This document shows, one piece after another, positions 1-6,757 of a DNA stretch of 7,375 nt. The stretch's first letter is position 1; the number at the start of each line of letters is the position of its first letter. Made by a program: the position numbers and the translations under genes. The notes beneath the pieces were generated by a model. It did no database searches. It saw nothing but the letters and a program-made list of their open reading frames with translations, and was not told the DNA's origin. Source of the stretch: an uncultured Campylobacter sp. (GTDB lineage: Bacteria > Campylobacterota > Campylobacteria > Campylobacterales > Campylobacteraceae); the NCBI GenBank assembly GCA_938041615.1, contig CALISV010000373.1, forward strand, positions 1-7,375, given 5' to 3'.

Positions 1-919
1 GATTTTTACACAGCCAGTGCAGCGCAAAGTCAAACATCAGCCCGACCAGGCTCGTGCCGATAACCACGACCATGACGCTAAGGCTCTCGTAGATCAAAAG
101 CGAAGCCGCAAGTCCGCACGCAAAGCCGAAAATCGCGACGAAAACGACGCAAAAAATGCGCAAATTTTTAAACGCGAGTAGCAAAAAAATCGCGCAAAGG
201 CTAAGCGAAACCGCGCTCATGACCGCACTTTCCTTGTCGCCGCCCGCTTTTCCGTAGGCTCCGTATAGCGCGCCGCAGCTAGCGTAAGCCTGCACCGCGT
301 CCCCAGCCGCGAGCTCGCGTACGCTTTCATAAAATTTGATCAAATTTCGCGGCTCGTAGCCGGGCTTTAGGCGCGCTTTTACGAGGTAAAATTTCTCGCC
401 CTCGTGCGCGGCTTCCAGCATCAAATTTGACAAATTTAGGCTAATTTTGGAGCTCTCTAGGCTCATATGCGAGCTTAAGGCGAAAAAATCATCTTTCGCA
501 TTAAGCGGCTTAAAAGCAAACTGATTAAATAAATTTTGCGCGCTTTGTTTGAAAAACTCGTTTTTGTCTTTTACTAAAAGCTCATAGGTTTGCTCGTTTA
601 AAAGCGCGATCTTTAAGGCATTTAGCTGAGTTAGATAGGAAGTTAAATTTACGTCCTGCTTTGCGCGGTACTCTTCAAAAACTCCGCTTTGTGCGGCTAA
701 ATTTTCGCTTTTTTCTAAAAATTCGGGCGAATTTGAAGCTAGCAAAAACTCGCTAGAAGCGCTATCAAGCATCGATTTTAGCGCTGTTTGCTCGGTAGAG
801 TTTTCAAAATTTACGAGAGAAAAAATATCCGCGTTTATCTTTTTTGCGTTTGTAAAACAAACGGCGAGCGCGGCTAAAAACGCCGCTAAAAAGATAAAAA
901 AACGCGCGGATTTTTTCAT
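1..919 (-). CDS. apeM: MMPL/RND-family exporter, N-terminal part (ApeM-like), runs off left edge
   Basis: The reading frame is open from an ATG at 919 to the left edge, giving 306 visible residues; the 3' part lies outside. A signal-anchor helix (about residues 6-22) is followed by a large, mostly hydrophilic periplasmic domain (about 25-230). Three more membrane helices come next (about 233-250, 254-276, 280-300). The last carries GTSLVGLMFDFALHWL, the MMPL/RND pattern of Gly-rich helix then D-x-x-x-H. This fits the first half of a roughly 750-800 residue inner-membrane exporter that, in ape clusters, is thought to move the finished polyene lipid outward. The start overlaps the stop of the LolA-like gene as ATGA, and I see no Shine-Dalgarno, so translation is probably coupled. 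The family is clear from the helix pattern and motif; the exact substrate is inferred from context. Confidence 0.87.
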   Translation of the reverse strand, partial: MKKSARFFIFLAAFLAALAVCFTNAKKINADIFSLVNFENSTEQTALKSMLDSASSEFLLASNSPEFLEKSENLAAQSGVFEEYRAKQDVNLTSYLTQLNALKIALLNEQTYELLVKDKNEFFKQSAQNLFNQFAFKPLNAKDDFFALSSHMSLESSKISLNLSNLMLEAAHEGEKFYLVKARLKPGYEPRNLIKFYESVRELAAGDAVQAYASCGALYGAYGKAGGDKESAVMSAVSLSLCAIFLLLAFKNLRIFCVVFVAIFGFACGLAASLLIYESLSVMVVVIGTSLVGLMFDFALHWLCKN

Positions 920-1437
920 TTTACGTTGTAAAAATCATTTACCGTTTTATCGCCGCTAACCTCGTTTAGCACGATCTTTTTGACGAATTTATCGCCTCCG
1001 ACCAAAATACGCGTAAAGATTTGCTTTAGCAGCACGTTTTTAGGCGTAAGCTCGATTTTCCAGTTGTTTTTATCGCCTGAGATTTTAAAGATAAATTCCT
1101 TCTCAAGCTCGGCTTTATCGAGCTTTATGATAGATAAAAAGAGCTTTTTATCAAAATTTTGATCGATTTTTATGAGCTGATTGCCGCTTTTTTGAAAGAT
1201 GCCGCGCTCATTTATGACGATACTAACCGCGATCGGGCTTAGCGTGTCGTAGAGCAGCTCGCTTTGGCTGAGTTCAAATTTACCGTAGCTTTTAAACTCC
1301 ACGTTAAAGCCGCTCAAAAACTTCGTTTGCGCGAAATCGCCGCTGATATTTTGCGTTTTGATTTGAGATTTTATCTCGTTAAAATCAAGCCCCATCAGGC
1401 TCGCAGCCAAACTAAAAATTATCGCTATTTTTTTCAT
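916..1437 (-). CDS. apeL: LolA-like periplasmic lipoprotein/lipid carrier (ApeL-like)
   Basis: This is a 173-residue protein with an N-terminal signal peptide (MKKIAIIFSLAASLMG) and a mature part made mostly of beta-strand-like segments. The stretch ISGDFAQTKFLSGF (about residues 31-44), then YGKFELSQSELLYDTLSP, resembles the LolA family pattern of 'G.F.Q.K.L' followed by 'G.F.......L.Y...SP'. LolA proteins carry lipidated cargo across the periplasm. A LolA paralogue next to an MMPL exporter is a standing feature of ape clusters and suggests delivery of the polyene lipid to the outer membrane. The ATG at 1437 has AAGG 7 nt upstream and lies inside the end of the thioesterase gene (26-nt overlap); the stop overlaps the exporter start. 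It is unlikely to be the housekeeping LolA, given its place inside this operon. The carrier role is inferred from family and neighbours. Confidence 0.82.
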   Translation of the reverse strand: MKKIAIIFSLAASLMGLDFNEIKSQIKTQNISGDFAQTKFLSGFNVEFKSYGKFELSQSELLYDTLSPIAVSIVINERGIFQKSGNQLIKIDQNFDKKLFLSIIKLDKAELEKEFIFKISGDKNNWKIELTPKNVLLKQIFTRILVGGDKFVKKIVLNEVSGDKTVNDFYNVK

Positions 1438-1843
1438 TTATATACCTTTTTACTGCATTTTGTAGCTCTTGCGGGATCTCGAAGCACGTCTGCATCGCGC
1501 GCATATCCACGGCCGCCTGCGAGCTCGCGCCCGTACACAGCGTCTCGCCTGTTTTGGCGTTTTTGACGACGTAGCCGATCTTTAGAAAGCACTCGCACTC
1601 CTTTAGCGTCGCCTCCACCTCGATCTCGTCGCCGAAAAATACGGGTTTTACGTATTTGGCCTCGATTTTTACGATCGGATATGCGTAACCGTCCACCCTC
1701 ATCGCCTCGTAGTCGTAGCCTATCTCCTCTAGCAGCGCGCATCTAGCCGTCTCGAAATACTTCACGTAGTTGCCGTGCCACACGACGTTCATGCTGTCCA
1801 CGTCATAAAACTGCGCCTTTAGCGCGACTGATTTTGATATCAT
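1412..1843 (-). CDS. apeK: 4HBT-family acyl thioesterase (ApeK-like)
   Basis: A 143-residue single-domain hotdog thioesterase of the YbgC/FadM type. The N-terminal motif FYDVDSMNVVWHGNYVKYFE (residues 12-31) matches the family active-site pattern D-x-x-G-x-V-x-x-x-N-Y, with Asp16 at the catalytic position. Asn replaces the usual Gly, a variation compatible with the ape subgroup. It would hydrolyse acyl-ACP or acyl-CoA thioesters, either releasing chains or clearing blocked ACPs. I chose the ATG at 1843 over the upstream TTG at 1861. The ATG has GGAG 5 nt ahead of it, and the family alignment begins just after it, while the TTG would add six residues inside the preceding gene. It starts 1 nt after the stop of the glycosyltransferase-acyltransferase gene and runs 26 nt into the LolA-like gene. 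Confidence 0.88.
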   Translation of the reverse strand: MISKSVALKAQFYDVDSMNVVWHGNYVKYFETARCALLEEIGYDYEAMRVDGYAYPIVKIEAKYVKPVFFGDEIEVEATLKECECFLKIGYVVKNAKTGETLCTGASSQAAVDMRAMQTCFEIPQELQNAVKRYINEKNSDNF

Positions 1844-1844
1844 C

Positions 1845-3542
1845 TCATCTCCAAAAATCAAAAAAATTAAACCACTGCGTAGGCGTTTGCTTGCAGCGAT
1901 TTTCCAGCTCGCGGACGTAAATTTGCAGATATTCGCGCGCTGCGGCTGCTTTATCTCGCCCCAGCTTTACGGCGCTTGCTAGCGGCACCAGCTCGATCCT
2001 AAATTTACCGTCTATCTTTTGACACCATAGCGAGCTTATCTTTACGCCCAAAATCCCCGCGATCAGGTACGGACCGTAGTTAAAACTCGCCTCCTTGCCT
2101 AGAAATTTCACCCGCGCGGCCTTATCGCCGCCAAGAGGCGTTCTATCGCCCATTATGCCGATATGCTCGCCGTTTTCGACGATATTTTTTAGCTCCAGCA
2201 TCGCAGCAACGTCGAGCTCATTGACCAGCATCATACGCACGCTGCCATCGTTTTGGCTGATGCGCTTTAGCACCTCGTTAAACTCGCGCGAGTTTTTGTC
2301 GTAAACCAAAATCACCATCCTAAAGCCATCGACCCGCGCGCCCAAAGCCTTACAAATTTCGACGTTACCAAGGTGTGCCGTGAGCAAAATTTGCCCCTTT
2401 TGCGCGCCGATTAGTTCGCTTTTCATGCGCTCTAGATCTATGATCTCTAGCTCGTCATCCTTGATCTTGCCTTTCCAGACTCTAAATTTATCGCAAATAG
2501 CGCCGCCAAACGCCTCAAAATGGCTAAAAACGCTCGTTCCTTTTAGCGCCTGTGCGCCCGCAAATTCGCTCAAATTTCGTCTAAACTCGGCGATGTTTTC
2601 GCGCTCGTTTTTTGAAAATATATAATAAAACCAAACCACGATTTTAACGATAAGCTTTAGCGCAAACTCAGGCAAAATTTGCGACAAAAATAGGCTAAGC
2701 CTTAAAAAAAACGCCCCTCCTCTTTCCTGCTTTTTCCACCAGAGATTTTGCTCGGCGTTTTTTTGAGGCTCTACGGAAATTTGAGTGCTTGTCCCGTTTT
2801 TTTCGCCCAAATTTACCCCGCACGCTCGCCAAATTTTACCCAGCGCAAATTTAGGCAGTGAAAAGAAGCATTTTGCGTGCATAAGGCTGATTAGCGCGTT
2901 ATCGCGCAGCATCTTAAAGTGCGAAACGCCGCCCTTTTCATAGCGTACGTACGTATCAATCCAGCACACATTGATGCCCTGCCTTACGGCATTTACGAGG
3001 ATCTCGATGTCAAATTCCATCCTATTTGTTTTGCTTTTTGCCGCCGCTTTTTTAAGCTGCTCTAAAGGATAAACGCGAAAGCCGCACATAGCGTCTTTGA
3101 CGCCAAGACTTAGCGTATTTATCGCGACCCAAAAATTCGTGATTTTCCTGCCGTAAACGCGGGATTTTGGCGCGTCCTCGCCATAAATAGGATTTGCGCA
3201 GACGATGCTTTGCGGGTGCGCCCGGCTCTGCTTCAAAAACTCGCCGATGAGCGCCGCGTCGTGCTGAAAATCGGCGTCGATCTGCAAAACATGGCTAAAA
3301 CCGCGCTCCAGCGCAAATTTAAACCCGTCCTTCATCGCGATACCCTTGCCGCCGTTTTGCGCGCGCGTGAGTAGCAAGATGCTCTCCGTGCGCTCAAGCT
3401 CTACTAAGATTAGCTTACTAGCCTCGTCTGAACCGTCGTCCACGACGATAACGGGCAGTTCGTAGGCTTTTAGCGCGGCGATCAGGGCTTTGATATTTTG
3501 CGGGTGATTGTAAAAGGGCACTAAAAACGCAAATTTATTCAA
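1845..3542 (-). CDS. apeJ: Family 2 glycosyltransferase fused to LpxL-type acyltransferase (ApeJ-like)
   Basis: A 565-residue two-domain protein. Residues 3 to about 225 form a GT-A family 2 glycosyltransferase with VIVVDDGSDE (31-40, nucleotide-binding Asp pair), GGKGIAMKDGF (64-74) and the metal-binding DAD at 89-91 within QIDADFQHD. After a Gln/Asn-rich linker (about 243-270), residues about 275-565 form an LpxL/HtrB-like acyltransferase with HLGNVE (390-395, the HX4E catalytic motif), GDRTPLGG (465-472) and a C-terminal TQWFNFFDFW block. This GT+AT fusion is usual in ape clusters and is thought to build the glycolipid anchor of the polyene at the inner membrane. I place the start at TTG 3542, which overlaps the previous stop as TTGA and has GGAAGG 8 nt upstream. 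An ATG 13 codons earlier (3581) would add residues unlike the family and overlap by 43 nt. The sugar and acyl donors are unknown. Confidence 0.88.
   Translation of the reverse strand: MNKFAFLVPFYNHPQNIKALIAALKAYELPVIVVDDGSDEASKLILVELERTESILLLTRAQNGGKGIAMKDGFKFALERGFSHVLQIDADFQHDAALIGEFLKQSRAHPQSIVCANPIYGEDAPKSRVYGRKITNFWVAINTLSLGVKDAMCGFRVYPLEQLKKAAAKSKTNRMEFDIEILVNAVRQGINVCWIDTYVRYEKGGVSHFKMLRDNALISLMHAKCFFSLPKFALGKIWRACGVNLGEKNGTSTQISVEPQKNAEQNLWWKKQERGGAFFLRLSLFLSQILPEFALKLIVKIVVWFYYIFSKNERENIAEFRRNLSEFAGAQALKGTSVFSHFEAFGGAICDKFRVWKGKIKDDELEIIDLERMKSELIGAQKGQILLTAHLGNVEICKALGARVDGFRMVILVYDKNSREFNEVLKRISQNDGSVRMMLVNELDVAAMLELKNIVENGEHIGIMGDRTPLGGDKAARVKFLGKEASFNYGPYLIAGILGVKISSLWCQKIDGKFRIELVPLASAVKLGRDKAAAAREYLQIYVRELENRCKQTPTQWFNFFDFWR
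1849..1852 (-). promoter_or_regulatory. Shine-Dalgarno for the thioesterase gene
   Basis: GGAG on the minus strand, 5 nt before the ATG at 1843. It lies inside the last codons of the upstream gene and decides between the ATG at 1843 and the TTG at 1861. Confidence 0.6.
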
Positions 3543-5206
3543 AGCGTAGCCCTTCCCATCGAGCACTTTTCGCCGTTGCAAAACAGCTCGAAGTAAAGCT
3601 TACCGCCGCGTTTTTCAAAACAAACGCGGAGCGCGTCTCCAGGTCTTACAAATTTCATAAATTTTAGATTTTCCACCGTATTAAGGCCGCTAACGTCGAT
3701 ACCTACGCCACTAGCTAGCTCAAAGACGTAGTCAAGCTGCATAAATCCCGGTAGCAGCGGTAAATTTGGAAAATGGCTCTCGTAAATCTCAAGTCCTGCG
3801 TGCATGATAGCGCTAAATTCGTACTTTTGCGCGTGGTTTTCGAGCCGATCGCCGTTTTCGTCAAATTTAACACAGCTAGCATTTGTGTCGCAGTTTAAAC
3901 CGCTCCCTAAATTTTGGCCACTTCCATAACAAATTTCGCCCGCTTCATTTACCGCCCCGCCACTCCAGACGGGTTTAGGGCTAGCAAATAGTGCGTTTTC
4001 AAATTCGCTTTTTTCAAATTTGCCCTGCTGATTTCGCGGCATTTTTTCTACTATTTTAAAGTATCGGACGCTGTTTTTAAACTCGAGCTTCAAAAGCTCT
4101 TTTAGCTCGGCTACCACGCCTTTTTTGCCGATTTTTCTAAATTTTTTAAGCCCCTCGCCATTTAGCTCCAAAAGCACGGCGATGCGTTTAAATTTCGGAT
4201 GCGGCGCGCAGTAGCAGTCCGCGAGCAAGCCGCTTTCTAGCAGCTTTGCTTCGATGCTCTCCAAGCTCACGCGCTTGTCGTTTAGCTTCACGATGCGGTC
4301 TATCCTGCCTTGTAGCGCGAGGCGTCCCTCGTCGATGCTAGCCGCGTCGTTAGTCTGAAAAAACTCGCACCAAGGCGAGCTCACGTTTAGCGCGCCTCTA
4401 TCGTCTAGCCCCGCATTCACCGCGCCAAATAGCCTAAGCCCGTCGCCGCAGTCTTTTGCCACTATGCCAGTTTCCGTGCTACCGTAGATTTCGATGATCC
4501 GCGCGTCGCAGATTCGGCCCAGCTCGCCTCTTAGCTCCTTTTTTAGCGGCGAACCAGCACTTACGATCCCGCTTAAGCCCTTTAGCGCGCTTGCGGCGGG
4601 ACTTTGGGCTAGAGTTCTAAGTAGCACCGGACTAGCGATAAATACGTGATTTGCAAGCTCCAAACCCAAAATCGCCTCGGGATAGTTTAGCTCGTCCGCG
4701 ATGACACGAGCGCCAAGAATTAGCGGCAAAAAAACCTTAAACGTAAGCCCAAACATGTGCCTGTGCGAAACGCTCGAAAAAAAGGTATTTCGCTCGCTAA
4801 AATTTAGCTCGCCCGCTAGATACTCGCTCTCTTTTATCATCTGCGCGAGCGTTTTTTCTATCATCTTGCTTTTGCCGCTTGAGCCTGAAGTTTGCAGGTA
4901 AAATTTAGCCTGCGGATCAAATTTAAGCCTCTTTGTGGGCTCGTTTGCAAGAAAATTTAAAAAATTTTCGTCGTTTACGGCGGTCAAATTTGGCTCATAG
5001 ATCGACTTTGCTAGCACGCAAGGCGCAGCGCCCGCCAAAAGCGAGCCAAAAAACGCGGCGTAAAATTTAAACGCGTCGTCAATGTAAATTTGCAGCTCTT
5101 TTATGCCGTTTTTTTTTAAAAACGCTGCAAATTTAAGGCACGCATCAAAGACGTCGCGAGAGTCGTCCGTAAATCTAAAATTTTTTAAATTTTCCTCAAA
5201 GCTCAT
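3539..5206 (-). CDS. apeH/apeI: AMP-forming acyl ligase fused to hotdog 3-hydroxyacyl-ACP dehydratase (ApeH+ApeI-like)
   Basis: A 555-residue protein joining two activities that I know as separate neighbouring genes in reference ape clusters. Residues 1 to about 405 are an ANL-superfamily adenylating enzyme: TSGSSGKSK (106-114, phosphate loop), YGSTETG (241-247), QTND (284-287, in place of the usual TGD, with the ribose-binding Asp kept), GRIDRIVK (300-307) and GKFEK with Lys396 as the likely catalytic lysine. A Gly/Asn-rich linker with scattered Cys spans about 408-455. Residues about 458-555 are a FabZ/FabA-like dehydratase with HFPNLPLLPGF. His478 and Asp492 are 14 residues apart, as in the FabA His/Asp dyad. 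Expected role: activate an aryl or acyl acid and load it on an ACP, then dehydrate the growing chain. The ATG at 5206 overlaps the upstream gene by 11 nt and lacks a clear Shine-Dalgarno. Confidence 0.87.
   Translation of the reverse strand: MSFEENLKNFRFTDDSRDVFDACLKFAAFLKKNGIKELQIYIDDAFKFYAAFFGSLLAGAAPCVLAKSIYEPNLTAVNDENFLNFLANEPTKRLKFDPQAKFYLQTSGSSGKSKMIEKTLAQMIKESEYLAGELNFSERNTFFSSVSHRHMFGLTFKVFLPLILGARVIADELNYPEAILGLELANHVFIASPVLLRTLAQSPAASALKGLSGIVSAGSPLKKELRGELGRICDARIIEIYGSTETGIVAKDCGDGLRLFGAVNAGLDDRGALNVSSPWCEFFQTNDAASIDEGRLALQGRIDRIVKLNDKRVSLESIEAKLLESGLLADCYCAPHPKFKRIAVLLELNGEGLKKFRKIGKKGVVAELKELLKLEFKNSVRYFKIVEKMPRNQQGKFEKSEFENALFASPKPVWSGGAVNEAGEICYGSGQNLGSGLNCDTNASCVKFDENGDRLENHAQKYEFSAIMHAGLEIYESHFPNLPLLPGFMQLDYVFELASGVGIDVSGLNTVENLKFMKFVRPGDALRVCFEKRGGKLYFELFCNGEKCSMGRATL
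3551..3556 (-). promoter_or_regulatory. Shine-Dalgarno for TTG start of GT-acyltransferase gene
   Basis: GGAAGG on the minus strand, 8 nt before the TTG at 3542. The stop of the upstream gene (TGA, 3541-3539) shares two bases with this TTG, forming TTGA, a variant of the common ATGA coupling junction. Confidence 0.55.
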
Positions 5207-5732
5207 TATTTTTTATAAATCTCTTTCTAAACAAAATTTCCCCGAAAAATAGCGCCCCCATCAGCGCGTAAGAGACCGCGCCGCTATAAACGCTCCAGTA
5301 AAATTTATCCTCCATCAAGGCTAGCGCAAGCGAGAGGGCGGCGTTAAAAACAAAAAACGCGCACCAAATTTTGGTCAAATTTCGCGTATAAGCCACGCCT
5401 TTTTCGTCCAAATTTGGCTCTTTTAGTTTTGCTATTTTGGTGATGACGGCTTCGTTTTTTAAGCTAAAAGCAAAAAAGGCCAAAAACGCCAAACTCACCA
5501 AAACCGGGTAAAGATACGCTAAAAATCCGCCTCTAAAAATCATACAAACTATGAAAAAAACGGCGGCCGCGATACTAAGCTTCCTCTCAAAACCGCTCGA
5601 ATACGCCGCGCGCGCTATCCACAGCACAGCCAGCGCCCAAACGACCCAAAAGGCAAAATCGCCCGCGAAAAATAGCGCGAACGGGTAGATGACGCTAACT
5701 ACGCTTAGGGCGATTTTAAGCTTGCTCGTCAA
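5196..5732 (-). CDS. apeG: Small polytopic inner-membrane protein, COG4648/ApeG-like
   Basis: A 178-residue, strongly hydrophobic protein with about six predicted membrane helices (roughly residues 5-22, 26-43, 52-67, 70-90, 119-138, 145-165). A conserved-looking loop, KEPNLDEKGVAYTRNLTKIW, lies around residues 103-122, before helix five. The size, helix layout and position between the ACP genes and the ligase gene match the COG4648 membrane protein of ape clusters. Its biochemical function is not established to my knowledge; anchoring of the assembly line at the membrane is only a guess. The start is a TTG at 5732 that overlaps the ACP gene by 17 nt. I see no ATG or GTG nearby that would keep the first helix, and the Shine-Dalgarno is weak, so translational coupling is likely. 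Confidence 0.72.
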   Translation of the reverse strand: MTSKLKIALSVVSVIYPFALFFAGDFAFWVVWALAVLWIARAAYSSGFERKLSIAAAVFFIVCMIFRGGFLAYLYPVLVSLAFLAFFAFSLKNEAVITKIAKLKEPNLDEKGVAYTRNLTKIWCAFFVFNAALSLALALMEDKFYWSVYSGAVSYALMGALFFGEILFRKRFIKNNEL

Positions 5733-5967
5733 ATTTTTTAGCCACCGCGTTTACGATGTCTTCGAGCGTTTTTACGTTTTTAAAATCTTCAGGCATCAAT
5801 CGGTGGCCCGTTTTGCGCTTGATGTGGTCTATAAGATCGATCGCATCGATGCTATCTATCTGCAAATCCTCGTAAATGCGCGTTTGCGGCGTGATTTTTG
5901 CCTCGTCGATCTCAAAAAGCTGCACGAGCGCGGACTTTAAAATCTCAAAAATTTCTTCCTGTTTCAT
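5716..5967 (-). CDS. apeF: Acyl carrier protein, second copy (ApeF-like)
   Basis: An 83-residue carrier protein of typical ACP length, very acidic at the start, with the phosphopantetheine site DSIDAIDL; Ser39 is the attachment residue. The flanking pattern (ITPQTRIYEDLQIDSIDAIDLI) is typical of a type II ACP. It would carry either the starter or the growing polyene chain as a thioester in the cytoplasm, receiving it from the ligase encoded two genes downstream. The ATG at 5967 is 2 nt after the stop of the first ACP gene and has AGGA 7 nt ahead. Two adjacent, clearly different ACPs are a hallmark of ape-type clusters. Assignment as F rather than E rests on gene order only. Confidence 0.88.
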   Translation of the reverse strand: MKQEEIFEILKSALVQLFEIDEAKITPQTRIYEDLQIDSIDAIDLIDHIKRKTGHRLMPEDFKNVKTLEDIVNAVAKKFDEQA

Positions 5968-5969
5968 CG

Positions 5970-6227
5970 TTATTTCCTGTTTTCAAAGATGTATTGCGCG
6001 AGGCTTTTTACGCTGTAAAAAATCTCTTTTAAATTTGCGGTTTTAGAGTCCAGTACCAGGCCGTAGCTTTTTTGTACCGCAAGGCCAAGCTCGAGCGCAT
6101 CAACGCTATCAAGCCCTAGTCCTTCGTTAAAAAGCGGCGCGTTCTCGTCGATATCGCTTGGTTTCATATCCTCTAAATTTAAGCTCTTTATGATGAGCTC
6201 TTTTATCTCATCTATTAGTTCGTTCAT
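5970..6227 (-). CDS. apeE: Acyl carrier protein, first copy (ApeE-like)
   Basis: An 85-residue ACP with the phosphopantetheine motif GLDSVDALEL and Ser41 as the attachment site. It differs from the neighbouring ACP over most of its length (FNEGLGLDSVDALELG versus YEDLQIDSIDAIDLI), so the two are not a recent tandem duplication and probably have distinct partners. The ATG at 6227 overlaps the acyltransferase stop as ATGA and has a strong AAAGGAG Shine-Dalgarno 8 nt upstream (6236-6242). It could therefore be translated well even if the truncated upstream gene is not. The role within polyene synthesis is inferred from family and gene order. Confidence 0.88.
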   Translation of the reverse strand: MNELIDEIKELIIKSLNLEDMKPSDIDENAPLFNEGLGLDSVDALELGLAVQKSYGLVLDSKTANLKEIFYSVKSLAQYIFENRK

Positions 6228-6754
6228 TGTTTAAACTCCTTTGTATAATTTTCGCTGATAAAAGCGTGCAACTCTCTGGCTCTGATCGGGTTTGGTCTAT
6301 CCGCGCAAAACCCGTCCAAATTTAGCCTAAAAAGCTCTTTGAACTCGTATTTTATCATAACGCTCGGGGTTTTGTACCAAGGCTCGTTTTTTTTGAGGCT
6401 GGGCGGATCCATTTTGATGGCGATGGCGACTAGCTGCTTTGCCGCATTTACCGCGATGTAGGCGGCTGCTTTGTGAAAGACTATCTCGCCCGCCGTACGC
6501 GTACCCTCAGGAAATATTATCAAACTTTCGCCGCTCTTTAGGGCGTCCGCGCTTTTTTGCAAGAGCTCCTCGTTTGCGGTATTTAAGATATATCCGCATG
6601 ATTTTATCGCAGGAGCTAAGAAGATATTTTTACCAAGGCTTGCTTTTACCACGCAGTTTGCACGGCGGATGAGAGCTATCAAAAAGACGACGTCTAAAAG
6701 CGAAGGGTGATTTGCAATGATTATCTGGGAAACATCTTTAAATTCATCAGTCGA
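6224..6754 (-). pseudogene. apeD: 1-acyl-glycerol-3-phosphate-type acyltransferase, 5' end missing (ApeD-like)
   Basis: The frame is open from 6754 to the stop at 6224 (176 residues) but has no believable start. It begins ...TDEFKDVSQIIIANHPSLLD and is closed upstream by a TAG at 6755-6757. Both catalytic blocks of the PlsC/LPLAT family remain: HPSLLD (HX4D, His codon at 6707-6709) and FPEGTR (6497-6514). The part before HX4D, usually some 60-100 residues including a membrane anchor, is gone. The only early in-frame initiation codon, TTG at 6682, lies after HX4D and would give a 152-residue protein without the catalytic His. The family transfers acyl groups to lysophospholipids or similar acceptors; in ape clusters it helps make the lipid anchor. 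Loss of the 5' end coincides with the composition change at about 6750. It is either a broken gene or the edge of a chimeric join. Confidence 0.8.
6236..6242 (-). promoter_or_regulatory. Strong Shine-Dalgarno for first ACP gene
   Basis: AAAGGAG on the minus strand, 8 nt before the ATG at 6227, the best ribosome binding site seen in the operon. It would allow ACP translation independent of the broken gene upstream. Confidence 0.65.
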
Positions 6755-6757
6755 CTA
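6740..6757. other. Junction between ape operon and ugd relic
   Basis: Left of this point the minus-strand frame reads as acyltransferase (TDEFKDVSQ...); right of it the last ugd-like codons (VVD around 6750-6758) end. GTCGAC, a SalI-type palindrome, occupies 6750-6755 exactly at the change. Base composition and word use also change here. It could be a recombination breakpoint or an artificial join. Confidence 0.65.

Noticed and set aside
1434..1742. Minus-strand 102-residue Arg/Gly-rich frame
   Set aside because: It is a shadow of the thioesterase gene in another frame; the Arg/Gly bias reflects the GC-rich codons of that gene.
2095..2625. Plus-strand Ser/Phe-rich frames within the GT-acyltransferase gene
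   Set aside because: They are antisense shadows of the well-supported acyltransferase domain with no domain or ribosome binding site.
1845..3581. ATG at 3581 as the start of the GT-acyltransferase
   Set aside because: It overlaps the upstream dehydratase domain by 43 nt and adds 13 residues not expected before a GT2 fold; TTG at 3542 has a good Shine-Dalgarno and a TTGA coupling junction.
6224..6682. A complete 152-residue acyltransferase starting at TTG 6682
   Set aside because: The family sequence continues in frame upstream through HPSLLD to 6754, so this start would discard the catalytic HX4D motif; the gene is truncated, not short.
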